Assembly: GCA_020633195.1 (NCBI GenBank)
Contig: JACKEC010000018.1
Location: 434,001-498,000 of the forward strand
Reading direction: 5' to 3'
Origin: Sandaracinaceae bacterium
GTDB taxonomy: Bacteria > Myxococcota_A > Polyangia > Polyangiales > Sandaracinaceae
Length of the DNA: 64,000 nt
Shown: positions 33,220-41,400 of the stretch, in pieces
How the letters are laid out: each line of letters begins with the position of its first letter
How positions within the stretch are numbered: the stretch's first letter is position 1
Notes under the pieces: generated by a model
Seen by the model: the letters and a program-made list of their open reading frames with translations, nothing else
What the model was told of the DNA's origin: nothing
The model's database searches: none
Position numbers and translations under genes: made by a program

Positions 33220-34002
33220 ATGCGTGCCTTCCTCTTCGTGCTCTTGGTCGGATGCAGCGGCGGCGGTGTCACCAGCCTCGACGAGTGCCGGGCGGAGTGC
33301 GAGCACTTCGAGATGTGTGGTGTCCCCGCCGGCTCGTGCACTTGCTCGCAGAGCGCGATCGACCTCACCAACCGCTGCGCCGACCGGACCGGGTGCGGGG
33401 CCGAGATCGGCGCGATCCACGATTGCGTCGACTCGGTCATGGGGTGCGACTTCGCCGAGTGCGAGGACGAGGTCCTCGCCGCGGGCCGCTGCGTGATGGC
33501 GTGGTGCAGCACGCGCGCGACGGACGAGTGCTGCTCCGGCCCGGCGCCGGAGCTGGCGGGCATGGGCACGATGGCAGCTGGCGAAGAGCTGACCTTCGAC
33601 GGCGTGATCCTGCGGAGCGGCCCGCGGTGGGCGGCGACGCCGTTCCTGAACGAAGTGGAGCCGGGCTGCCCGCTGCCCGATTTCGTGCCCGCGCTGGCGA
33701 GCCCGGCGGCCGCGGTGGCGATCGAAGCCCGTTCGGACATCACGCTCGACGTGACGATGACCCGCGACGACGGCGAGTCCTTCACGGCCCGGACGGGCCT
33801 CATCGCCGTGCCCGGGAACACGCTGCCCAGCGACATCGAGACGGTGCGGGCGTGCCTTGACTGGAGCACCGCGGGCGGGACGTTCCCGGCCGAGCTCATG
33901 GGCCTCACGGTCCCCGCGGGGCAGAGCGTCGTCCTCGCGATGTGGGCGGGCCCCGGCGACGCGCAGGACGTCGTCTGGCACCTGCGGGTCGTCGCGCGCT
34001 GA
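33220..34002 (+). CDS. Cys-rich lipoprotein, function unknown
   Basis: A 260-residue lipoprotein with a short signal (MRAFLFVLLVGC). The N-terminal ~100 residues contain about 16 cysteines in CxxxC pairs (DECRAECEHFEMCGVP, SCTCSQ, DCVDSVMGC), a helical disulfide-rich module often seen in Myxococcota lipoproteins. The C-terminal 150 residues are a beta-sandwich-like domain without a recognised motif. Probably an outer-membrane surface protein of unknown function. Confidence 0.75.
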   Translation: MRAFLFVLLVGCSGGGVTSLDECRAECEHFEMCGVPAGSCTCSQSAIDLTNRCADRTGCGAEIGAIHDCVDSVMGCDFAECEDEVLAAGRCVMAWCSTRATDECCSGPAPELAGMGTMAAGEELTFDGVILRSGPRWAATPFLNEVEPGCPLPDFVPALASPAAAVAIEARSDITLDVTMTRDDGESFTARTGLIAVPGNTLPSDIETVRACLDWSTAGGTFPAELMGLTVPAGQSVVLAMWAGPGDAQDVVWHLRVVAR

Positions 34003-34034
34003 CGCGGACGCCCATGTGCCGCGCGCCTCGCTCG

Positions 34035-34040
34035 TAGTAG
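34035..34040 (+). promoter_or_regulatory. Candidate -10 box (TAGTAG) for the cupin gene
   Basis: TAGTAG ends 8 nt before the ATG at 34049. It is weaker than the other boxes because the last base is G. Confidence 0.25.
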
Positions 34041-34048
34041 ACCGGAGC

Positions 34049-34390
34049 ATGTCGAAGCTGCTCGCCGGTCACCTCCTCGACGCGATCCCGGCCTCGCTCC
34101 CCGAAGAGCTGATCGAGGTGCTGGTCAGGACCCCTGGCGCCCGCGTCGAACGCATCGTCTCGCGGGGCCACGCGTCGCCGCCGGGGTTCTGGTACGACCA
34201 GGACGAGCACGAGCTCGTGGCGGTCCTCGCGGGGGAGGCGCGCCTCGAGCTCGAGGGGGAGACGCGGACGCTCGGGCCGGGCGACTGGGTCTGGCTCGAG
34301 GCCCACCGCCGTCACCGCGTCGCGTGGACCACGCCGGACGAGGACACGATCTGGCTCGCGGTGTTCCTCGAGGCTGCGCCGGAGGCGTGA
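34049..34390 (+). CDS. Single-domain cupin protein
   Basis: A 113-residue protein with the cupin motifs: a first motif in the form G-x5-YDQDEHELVAVLAGEARLE (with H and E as likely metal ligands) and a second in LGPGDWVWLEAHRRHRV (G-D, then H). Small cupins of this type bind a metal ion and act as isomerases, dioxygenases or sensors. The substrate is unknown. The genes on either side are unrelated. Confidence 0.85.
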   Translation: MSKLLAGHLLDAIPASLPEELIEVLVRTPGARVERIVSRGHASPPGFWYDQDEHELVAVLAGEARLELEGETRTLGPGDWVWLEAHRRHRVAWTTPDEDTIWLAVFLEAAPEA

Positions 34391-34418
34391 TGTCTACACC
34401 ACGACCCCGTCCCCGCGG

Positions 34419-35111
34419 CTACGTGGCGGGGGGCGCGAAGTCGTCTTCGGGGTCGGGGACGTCGGGCTGGGGGGGGAGCTCGTCGACCTGGTCGTGGAGC
34501 TCGAGGAGCTTGGCGCGCGTGGCGTCGTCGAGCTCGCCGGTGACGTCGAGGCCGAAGCGGATCTGGAAGAGGCGGAGGGCGGCGATGGTCTGCTCGTCGA
34601 GCTGGTCGTCGATGGCGTCGAGCTCGAAACCCAAGTTGACGAGCCGGGACTTGGCGCCGGTGACGGTGTCGACGGGATCGACGACGCCGAGGACGAGCTC
34701 GAACTCCTCGCCGTCGTTGGTGAAGACGACGGTCGCGCGCCTCGCCTCGGGGCGGATGGGGAGGTGGAGCACGCCCTCCGCGTCGGTCGTGCCGTGGTGC
34801 TCGACGCCGTCGATCGTCGCGACGAAGGGCTCGTTCGCGCGGGCCTCGTCCTCGACGAGGAACTGCACGCGGAGCAGCGCCGGGACGCCCTTGCGCTTGA
34901 AAGTGTGGCGGGCGTCGGTGGGGCGCGTGAACGCGGCGACGCGCTTGTCCGGGACGAAGACGGTGTCCCCGGGGAAGAGCACGTTCGGATCACCGCGCAG
35001 CTCCCGGAGCGCTTCGTTGTCGGGGTGGTCCCAGAGGGTCTGCCAGAAGAAGCCGTATCGCTCCGCGATGCTGCTCAGACACTCGCCCTGAGAAACCCGA
35101 TGCTCGGCCAC
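34419..35111 (-). CDS. LysM and peptidoglycan-binding domain protein of a secretion locus
   Basis: A 230-residue protein without a signal peptide. The GTG at 35111 follows GGGTGGG. Residues about 4-52 form a LysM domain (HRVSQGECLSSIAERYGF, then LFPGDTVFVPD). A beta-sandwich region (about 70-140) follows, and a peptidoglycan-binding type 1 domain at about 142-200 (RLVNLGFELDAIDDQLDE, then IAALRLFQIRFGL). The Asp/Pro-rich C-terminus is disordered. Proteins with this order and no export signal often sit beside VgrG and effector genes and may travel with the secreted complex. It diverges from the giant zincin gene at 35232 across a 120-bp gap. Confidence 0.85.
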   Translation of the reverse strand: MAEHRVSQGECLSSIAERYGFFWQTLWDHPDNEALRELRGDPNVLFPGDTVFVPDKRVAAFTRPTDARHTFKRKGVPALLRVQFLVEDEARANEPFVATIDGVEHHGTTDAEGVLHLPIRPEARRATVVFTNDGEEFELVLGVVDPVDTVTGAKSRLVNLGFELDAIDDQLDEQTIAALRLFQIRFGLDVTGELDDATRAKLLELHDQVDELPPQPDVPDPEDDFAPPAT

Positions 35112-35138
35112 CTGCCCACCCGCGGTTGAGTCGGCGAA

Positions 35139-35144
35139 AACGTA
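35139..35144 (-). promoter_or_regulatory. Candidate -10 box (TACGTT) for the LysM protein gene
   Basis: TACGTT on the minus strand lies 27 nt upstream of the GTG at 35111 and would give a leader with a Shine-Dalgarno-like GGGTGGG. On the other strand, TAGGCT at 35174-35179 may start the giant zincin gene with a leader of about 45 nt. Confidence 0.3.
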
Positions 35145-35231
35145 GGGTGGCGCCGTTCCGAGTGTCAACGCTTTAGGCTGGACACCACGGCGACGGGCCT
35201 TGGAACATCCCGCGACGGTCAGGCGGCGACG

Positions 35232-38200
35232 ATGTTCAACTTCGGCAAGAGACGAAACGTGCAACGCGGCGTGCATGGCACGCAGAACGTGGCGACGGTC
35301 AACGTCAAGGCGACCTACAGGATCACCCTGAGCCTCGGCGATCCCGACACCGTGTTCCCCGACCCGGTGACCTCCCACGCGGGCCGCGGGGCGCGGCTCC
35401 AGGTGCTCGGGCTGATGAAGCGCCCGCTCCTGCACGCCGACGCCTTCGACTGCATCACGTTCAGCTGGACGCACTTCAAGCGCCTCTTCGCCGCCGAGCT
35501 CCCGAACCCGGTGAACTTCGCCGCCGCGACGAACGACGCGGCCGCGGAGGTGATCCTCAACCGCGAGGTGAAGCGCTTCTGGGTCTCGGGCGCCGCCCTC
35601 CCCGCGAAGAACGCGCACGCGAAGCTCCGGGTCCCCGGCGACTACGCGGTGATGTGGCGCAAGGGCGACCCCGAGAAGGCGAACGAGCCCCAGTACGCGC
35701 TCGACGCGCTCCCCACCGACCGCACCAAGGGCGGCAACCGCTACTCCGTCGAGTCCGACTACTACACCGACAACCCCGAGCTCGGGTGCATCCCCATCCT
35801 CGCGAGGGTCGAGGTCTACGACAAGCCGACCACCTCGTGGGTCGCCGCGCCCTCGGGCGTCGCCCTCTACTTCGAGCTGGTGCGCCCGACGCCGGTCCCT
35901 CGGGGCAACGCCCTCACGGGCGGCCAGATCACCGTCGCGGGCGCGACCACCACCGCGCCCGCGGTCGCGCCGAAGCTGCGCGACTCGATCGACGTGCGCC
36001 AGAACACGATGGCGCCCAAGGACCCCAAGGGCGGCGCCGGGCCGAGCGGCTACCTCAAGCGGCACGTCGACAAGTACGCCGCGCAGGACAGCCGCAAGAA
36101 GGACCCGCAGCGCGACAACGCGCACTGGCACCTCGGCGGCAAGCGCGGCATGGCCGACGGCGGCCGCGATCTCCTCACCACGAAGGCCACCGCGACGGGG
36201 ACGCGGCACAACGTCTTCTCGACGCGGTCGCTCACGAGCTTCCACGCGCAGGGGCCGACCATCCAGGTCGCCAAGGCCGCGCCCGTCAAGAAGACGTACG
36301 CGGTGCAGGTCGACACCAACGCCGCCGGCTACTCGGGCATCATCTTCATGCCCTCCCGCGTCGGCGGCGACGCGTACCAGATCCGGGCGTACATCGATCA
36401 GGGCACGAAGACGGCCGAGGCGTTCACCGGCGTGATGACCGTCTGGCGCACCATCCGCTTCTGCATCGACCTGAGGATGGAGACCTGCGCGTCGGACCCC
36501 CAGCTGCCCAACGAGATGCAGCAGGACTTCTCGAACCACAACGGCTGCGCCCACGGCGAGATGCTGGGGTACTGCGGTACGTGCCTGCGCAAGGACGGCG
36601 CCCTCAAGCCCATCGACTACGCGCAGCTCACGGGCACGTTCGCGAGGGCGTACTGCGAGGTGCTCTTCGAGCCCCGCGCCCAGACCCCGATCACCTTCGC
36701 CGACCTCGACGTGCAGGCGGACATGGTCCGCATGCGGCAGGCGCTGGCCAACGACCTCGCGAAGAACGTCCTGAAGGTCAACGGCCAGATCGCGCGGGGC
36801 GACGGCGCGAAGACCCACTTCGCGGTGCAGCTCGCGCCGAACGTCCAGCCCGGCGCCACGCTCACGCTCCCCGACGGCGAGGTGGACATCCCCGCGAACG
36901 GGGTCATCCCGGCGAACGTCCCGTTGGGGCTCACCGGCGGGACGCTCAACCACACGACCGGGGCGCTCACCTTCGACCTCGCCACCGCGCCGACCGCGCT
37001 GCAGATCATCAACGCGAGCTACCAGTCGGCGCCCGGCCTCGACCTGCTCAACTTCCTCTACTTCCCGCAGCGCTCGCCCTTCCTCATCAACCTCCGGAGC
37101 CTCGAGGGCTACGCCGCCGCGATGAACCCGGGCTTCGCGGCCCCGACCTGCTACGGCCGGGACGTCACCCCGCACGCGCTCACCCGCGCGACCGGCTCGC
37201 GCTACACGGGCACGGTGCCCACGACGCCCGCCAAGGACCCGAAGGTCCTCGTCAACGGCGCCGCGCTCCCGGCCGACCAGTACTCCATGAGCTTCGACGA
37301 GCAGACCGGCGACGTCGAGGTGCTCATGGTCAGCAAGATCACCGACGAGGTGATCGGGACCGGCGACGGAGCGCGCACCGACTTCCAGGCCAACCTCGCG
37401 CACCCGATCTCGCAGCGCCTGCGGCTCGGGCAGACGGAGGTGGCGCTCCTGAGCATCGACGGCCTGGGCAACGCCACCACGATCACGAGCACCCGCACCA
37501 TCGGCGGGCTCATGGACAAGGGCGTCACCGTCACCTACGACTTCAACGCGAGCACGGTCCACGTCACCACCACCGACGCGCTCCCCGCCAACGCCCAGCT
37601 CAAGCTCAGCTACTACACGGCGCGGACGATCCCGACGACCGACGTGGTGACCTTGGCGTACCAGACCACCACGCTCGGCGGGGGCGGCGGGCCGATCATG
37701 CCCAGCAACGATCTGTCGGTGACGGTCAACAACTTCATCGAGGATCACCTGCTCATCGCGATGGTGCGCGCGCTCGACGACAACCGCGGGTTCATGCCCG
37801 GGATCGTGCTCATCCGAGGCGGACGCAAGTCGACGTGGAGCCTCTACCAGAACGTGCAGGACCAAGGAAAAGGCATCTCGATCGGCGTGATCCTCTATGG
37901 CGGCAACATCTACGACGGCCGCACGGTCAACAACGTCGCCCAGCCCGCCACCAAGGTCTACACGGACATCCTCGCCCACGAGCTCGGGCACTCGCTCTAC
38001 GTCAACCACTTCAACTCGGGCGCCGCCGCCGGCCCGCGCAACGACCTCCACGACATGTACGACGTGTGCCTGATGGGCTACGGCCCCAGCCACTTCGACT
38101 TCTGCGGTCAGTGCGTGGCGGCGTACATGGGGATGAACATCCACGACGTGCGCCTGACGACGGTGACGCCGCACGACGCGAGCAGCATCACCCACAAGAT

Positions 38201-38240
38201 GCCCGACCCGAACGACCACACCGCCGCCGTCTCGGGCTGA
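35232..38240 (+). CDS. Giant zincin-like putative secreted effector (C-terminal HELGH)
   Basis: A 1002-residue protein without a signal peptide (start MFNFGKRRNVQRG). It has a long beta-rich N-terminus, a Cys cluster near 440-460 (NGCAHGEMLGYCGTC) and several Ig-like or beta-solenoid segments (for example TGDGARTDFQANL, seen twice in similar form). The C-terminal protease signature is H916-E-L-G-H920-SLYVN-H926, with a candidate Met-turn at M948 (CLMGYG), so metzincin-like. The Met-turn and third histidine fit the clan. Position next to a LysM/peptidoglycan-binding gene and 3 kb from vgrG supports a role as secreted cargo. The lipoprotein gene starts 5 nt after its stop codon. Confidence 0.8.
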   Translation: MFNFGKRRNVQRGVHGTQNVATVNVKATYRITLSLGDPDTVFPDPVTSHAGRGARLQVLGLMKRPLLHADAFDCITFSWTHFKRLFAAELPNPVNFAAATNDAAAEVILNREVKRFWVSGAALPAKNAHAKLRVPGDYAVMWRKGDPEKANEPQYALDALPTDRTKGGNRYSVESDYYTDNPELGCIPILARVEVYDKPTTSWVAAPSGVALYFELVRPTPVPRGNALTGGQITVAGATTTAPAVAPKLRDSIDVRQNTMAPKDPKGGAGPSGYLKRHVDKYAAQDSRKKDPQRDNAHWHLGGKRGMADGGRDLLTTKATATGTRHNVFSTRSLTSFHAQGPTIQVAKAAPVKKTYAVQVDTNAAGYSGIIFMPSRVGGDAYQIRAYIDQGTKTAEAFTGVMTVWRTIRFCIDLRMETCASDPQLPNEMQQDFSNHNGCAHGEMLGYCGTCLRKDGALKPIDYAQLTGTFARAYCEVLFEPRAQTPITFADLDVQADMVRMRQALANDLAKNVLKVNGQIARGDGAKTHFAVQLAPNVQPGATLTLPDGEVDIPANGVIPANVPLGLTGGTLNHTTGALTFDLATAPTALQIINASYQSAPGLDLLNFLYFPQRSPFLINLRSLEGYAAAMNPGFAAPTCYGRDVTPHALTRATGSRYTGTVPTTPAKDPKVLVNGAALPADQYSMSFDEQTGDVEVLMVSKITDEVIGTGDGARTDFQANLAHPISQRLRLGQTEVALLSIDGLGNATTITSTRTIGGLMDKGVTVTYDFNASTVHVTTTDALPANAQLKLSYYTARTIPTTDVVTLAYQTTTLGGGGGPIMPSNDLSVTVNNFIEDHLLIAMVRALDDNRGFMPGIVLIRGGRKSTWSLYQNVQDQGKGISIGVILYGGNIYDGRTVNNVAQPATKVYTDILAHELGHSLYVNHFNSGAAAGPRNDLHDMYDVCLMGYGPSHFDFCGQCVAAYMGMNIHDVRLTTVTPHDASSITHKMPDPNDHTAAVSG

Positions 38241-38245
38241 CGCCG

Positions 38246-39814
38246 ATGCTCGCCCCGCGCTCGCTCGCCGTCGCGCTCCTGCTCGCCCTCGGCGCGTGCG
38301 GGGCTCCGTCGCCGCCCTCGCCGCCCGCCCCTCGGTCGGTGACCGCGCGCGTCCGCTTCGGCGCGCGCACCCCCCTCGCGGGCGGGCTCAGCGACACCGA
38401 GACGTGGCGCCCGGCGCGCTACCTCGACGTGATCGTCCGGCGCCCCGACGGGCAGGAGCGAGAGCGCGCGCAGACCGACGCCGAGGGCCGCGCGACCCTC
38501 CACGCCGCCACCGGAGACTCGGTGGTGCTCGTCACGCACGTCGCCCACGGCGGGCTCGAGGCGTGGGTCACCACGGACGCCGAGGGGAGCACCCCGCACG
38601 AGCACGTGATCGCCGTGGGCGCGTCCGACCTCGAGATCGATCTGCCCGACGCGCAGCCCTTCGCCGGCGCGCTGCACTTGCTCGACACGATCGTCCACGG
38701 CCTCGAGGCGGAGCAGCGCTGGCGCGAGGTGACGATGCCCCCGATCTTCGCGCACTGGGGCCGCGGCGAGACGACGGACTGGAGCTACTTCCTGGGCGAG
38801 GTGCCCGAGGGCTCGGGCCGCTACGGGCTCGTCCTGATGGGCGGCGAGCCCGGCCAGCAGGCGAGCACCGACACCGACGAGCACGACGAGGGCATCGTGC
38901 TGCACGAGCTCGGGCACTTCGTCATGGCGGGGACCTCCGGCGACTCCTCGATCGGCGGACGCCACCCGCCGGGCAGCCTGACGGAGCCCGGCGTGGCGTG
39001 GGAGGAGGGCCGCGCGACCTTCTTCGCCGTCGCCGCGCTCGCGAGCTCGGGGCTCTCCACCGAGGCGCGCTACCGCGACACGATCGGGATCGTGCCCACC
39101 GGGTCGTGCCGCGTCGATCAGGACGTCGAGTCGCCCGCTGCGGACAACCCGCGCGGCCCCGGGGTGCAGGAGAGCGTGACCGCGATCCTCTGGGACCTCG
39201 CCGACGGAGACGACCCCGGCGTCCCCGCGGGCGCGCGCCTGCCGGACCGCGACCACGACGGGATCGCGCTCGGCGCCGGCGGCGTCATGGAGGCGATGGA
39301 GGCGCAGTGGGCCGAGGAGGGGAGCTACCCGGGGCTGACCAGCTTCCTGCAATTCCTCTTGCGCACGGGGCGCGTGGAGCGGGCCGCGCTCGAGGCGATG
39401 CTCACGCGCACGGGCGAGCCCGCGACCGTCCTCGACGCCACCTGGCCGACCGAGCTCGCGCTCGGCGCGGACGTCGAAGGCCAGGTGGACGGCCTCAGCG
39501 ACCCGGCGCCGAGCGGCGGCGGTCCGCGGCCCGAGAACGGGCTCGACTCGGTCGAGGCCTATCGCGTGCCCGTCGATCGCCCCGGCACCCTCGAGGTGCG
39601 GATCCGCGTCGAGGGCAGCGGCACCGCGACCGATCACACGGACGTCCTCGTCGAGCTGCGCGACCGCCGCGCGGTGCTCCTCCGCTCGGTCACGACCCGG
39701 GCGCACGAGGCCCGGCTCGCGGTGCCGGTGGAGGAAGGCACCTACGTCGTGTACGCGCGGAGCGTCGAGGCGGGCAGCCGCGCCTCGTACACATTGCAAG
39801 CTTCCTTGCAGTGA
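38246..39814 (+). CDS. Zinc-metalloprotease-like lipoprotein (HELGH plus downstream Glu)
   Basis: A 522-residue lipoprotein with signal MLAPRSLAVALLLALGAC. An N-terminal carboxypeptidase-regulatory-like beta domain (about 25-120) is followed by a protease-type segment with H220-E-L-G-H224 and, about 30 residues on, WEEGRATFFA (E253/E254 as candidate third ligand), a gluzincin-like arrangement. The C-terminus is a beta-sandwich of the pre-peptidase type (DRPGTLEVRIRVEGSGT). It starts 5 nt after the giant zincin gene. It may be a separate surface protease, or it may protect the cell from the upstream protein. The sequence does not decide between the two. Confidence 0.8.
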   Translation: MLAPRSLAVALLLALGACGAPSPPSPPAPRSVTARVRFGARTPLAGGLSDTETWRPARYLDVIVRRPDGQERERAQTDAEGRATLHAATGDSVVLVTHVAHGGLEAWVTTDAEGSTPHEHVIAVGASDLEIDLPDAQPFAGALHLLDTIVHGLEAEQRWREVTMPPIFAHWGRGETTDWSYFLGEVPEGSGRYGLVLMGGEPGQQASTDTDEHDEGIVLHELGHFVMAGTSGDSSIGGRHPPGSLTEPGVAWEEGRATFFAVAALASSGLSTEARYRDTIGIVPTGSCRVDQDVESPAADNPRGPGVQESVTAILWDLADGDDPGVPAGARLPDRDHDGIALGAGGVMEAMEAQWAEEGSYPGLTSFLQFLLRTGRVERAALEAMLTRTGEPATVLDATWPTELALGADVEGQVDGLSDPAPSGGGPRPENGLDSVEAYRVPVDRPGTLEVRIRVEGSGTATDHTDVLVELRDRRAVLLRSVTTRAHEARLAVPVEEGTYVVYARSVEAGSRASYTLQASLQ

Positions 39815-39823
39815 TCCGAGGCG

Positions 39824-41299
39824 TCAGCAGGCGGTCCCGGCGCGGGTGAGCTCGGTGCCGAGCGCGGTCCACGAGCTCGTCACCCACGACGAGGTCGGCG
39901 CGGCCATGTCCTGGAGGCGGCGGCGCAGCGCGGCGGAGACGGTCTCGAGCTCGTCGACGTGCATGCGGTCGAGGACCTGGTGGATCGCGCGCACCTCGGC
40001 GAGCTCCTCGCGGAGCCGCGCGCGGCCCCGCGCGTCGAGGGGGAAGCCGTCGAGCTCGCCGTCCTCGATCTGCCCCTCGATGGTGTAGGTCGCGGTGTCC
40101 ACGACGAACGCGTAGTGCCGCAGGCGCGCGAGGGCGCGCAGGTTGGCCCACGCGCACGCGTGCTCCGGGAAGGGCGCGATCACGGTGTCGCCCGCGGCGA
40201 GGATCGCGTCGAGGTCGGCCGCGAGCTCGTCCCAGAGGCTGTAGCCCGAGGCCGCCCGCTCGCGCAGGCGCGCCGCCTGCGGCGCGTCCGCCTCGGCGAC
40301 GAGCTCGGCCGCCTGGCCGAGCACTCCGGCGCGCCGCGCGCGCTGCTCCTGCTGCCGAGCGCGCTGCGAGTCGGAGACCCGGACGCCCTCCAGCGTGGGC
40401 ATGACCATCCCGGCGTAGAGGTCCCAGTCGTCGATGAGGGAAGAGACGCTGTCGAGCGCCATCTCGCGATCGAGCGCCTCGAGCTGCGCGTCCGCGGCGG
40501 CGTCCTCCGCGGCCTCCGCCGCCGCCTGCGCGGCCTCGTCGTCGAGCGCGCCGGCGGGCCCGAGCGCGCCCACCGACGTCTGCGGCGTGGCCTCGCCGGG
40601 CGTCGCGCCGGCGAGCGCGCCGAGCACCCGCAGCTCCGACACACAGATCTCGCGCCAGTCCTCGCGCGTGCCGGGCCGCGTCTCGAGCACCTCGACGCGG
40701 AAGCGCCCGCCGGCGCGGCCGACGGGGACCTCCACGAGGTCGCGCGACTCCACGTCGAGCGGCGACTCACCGACGGTCGTCGCGACCCCGCCGTCGAAGG
40801 CCGTGACGCGCACCCGCGCGATCCGGTGGTTGCCCGTGAACAGGTCGGCGGTGTCGCTGCGCCGCACGAAGCCCGGCGTGATCGCGAGCGCGCGCACCGT
40901 CGCCTCCGCGGGCACCTCGACCTCGATCCACGCGCCGACCAGATCCCCGGTCCGCGAGTTCCACGCGGTCGCGAGATCGCCGTCCACCATGCGCGCGACC
41001 TGCTCCGCGTTGTCGCGGTACACGGTCGACACCGACACGCGCGCCGGCGCCGCGTGGAGGAGGTCGACCTCCGGCAGCGCGGGCGTCGGCAGGGCCTCGA
41101 CGACCTCCTCGGGCTCGTCCGGCGCCGTCGTGTCCGGCTCTGTCGCCTCGGTCGGCGCCTCGGTGGCCTCTGTCGGCGCCTCGGTCGGCGCCGGCTCGTG
41201 CGTCGCCGGCGCGCTCGCGTCGTCGCCCGACCCACAGCCCAGCGCCAGCCCGATCCAAGCGAAGGCGCCGAGACCCCAGCTCGCTACCCACGGTCGCAT
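39824..41299 (-). CDS. Lipoprotein with NADase-type glycan-binding (discoidin-like) domain
   Basis: A 491-residue lipoprotein (signal ending LALGCGSG). A Thr/Glu/Ala/Pro linker with repeated APTEATE units is followed by a domain at about 80-215 with the features DGDLATAWNSRTG, GAWIEVEVPAEATVRALAI and ITPGFVRR...NHRIARVRV. These match the NADase-type glycan-binding (F5/8C-like) domain found in exported bacterial proteins. The C-terminal half is Ala/Glu-rich helix, probably coiled coil (about 250-290), then a helical domain. It likely binds sugars at the cell surface. The TATCTG box 6 nt upstream suggests a leaderless mRNA. It is convergent with the HELGH lipoprotein gene and divergent from vgrG. 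Confidence 0.8.
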   Translation of the reverse strand: MRPWVASWGLGAFAWIGLALGCGSGDDASAPATHEPAPTEAPTEATEAPTEATEPDTTAPDEPEEVVEALPTPALPEVDLLHAAPARVSVSTVYRDNAEQVARMVDGDLATAWNSRTGDLVGAWIEVEVPAEATVRALAITPGFVRRSDTADLFTGNHRIARVRVTAFDGGVATTVGESPLDVESRDLVEVPVGRAGGRFRVEVLETRPGTREDWREICVSELRVLGALAGATPGEATPQTSVGALGPAGALDDEAAQAAAEAAEDAAADAQLEALDREMALDSVSSLIDDWDLYAGMVMPTLEGVRVSDSQRARQQEQRARRAGVLGQAAELVAEADAPQAARLRERAASGYSLWDELAADLDAILAAGDTVIAPFPEHACAWANLRALARLRHYAFVVDTATYTIEGQIEDGELDGFPLDARGRARLREELAEVRAIHQVLDRMHVDELETVSAALRRRLQDMAAPTSSWVTSSWTALGTELTRAGTAC

Positions 41300-41305
41300 C
41301 GCGCT

Positions 41306-41311
41306 CAGATA
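41306..41311 (-). promoter_or_regulatory. Candidate -10 box (TATCTG) for the glycan-binding lipoprotein
   Basis: TATCTG on the minus strand is 6 nt before the ATG at 41299, which predicts a leaderless transcript. Confidence 0.35.
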
Positions 41312-41375
41312 GCACGGCGGGAGGGCTCCGGTGGGTCGTTCGGTTGGCGGAGCCCCCGGAGGTCGACTTGCAGAG

Positions 41376-41395
41376 TAGGCTCTCGCCCCGGGAGG
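41376..41395 (+). promoter_or_regulatory. Promoter box and ribosome-binding site of vgrG
   Basis: TAGGCT (41376-41381) would start a short leader that carries GGGAGG (41390-41395) 5 nt before the GTG at 41401. This decides the start over an upstream in-frame TTG at 41344, which has no such site. Confidence 0.5.
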
Positions 41396-41400
41396 TCGAT

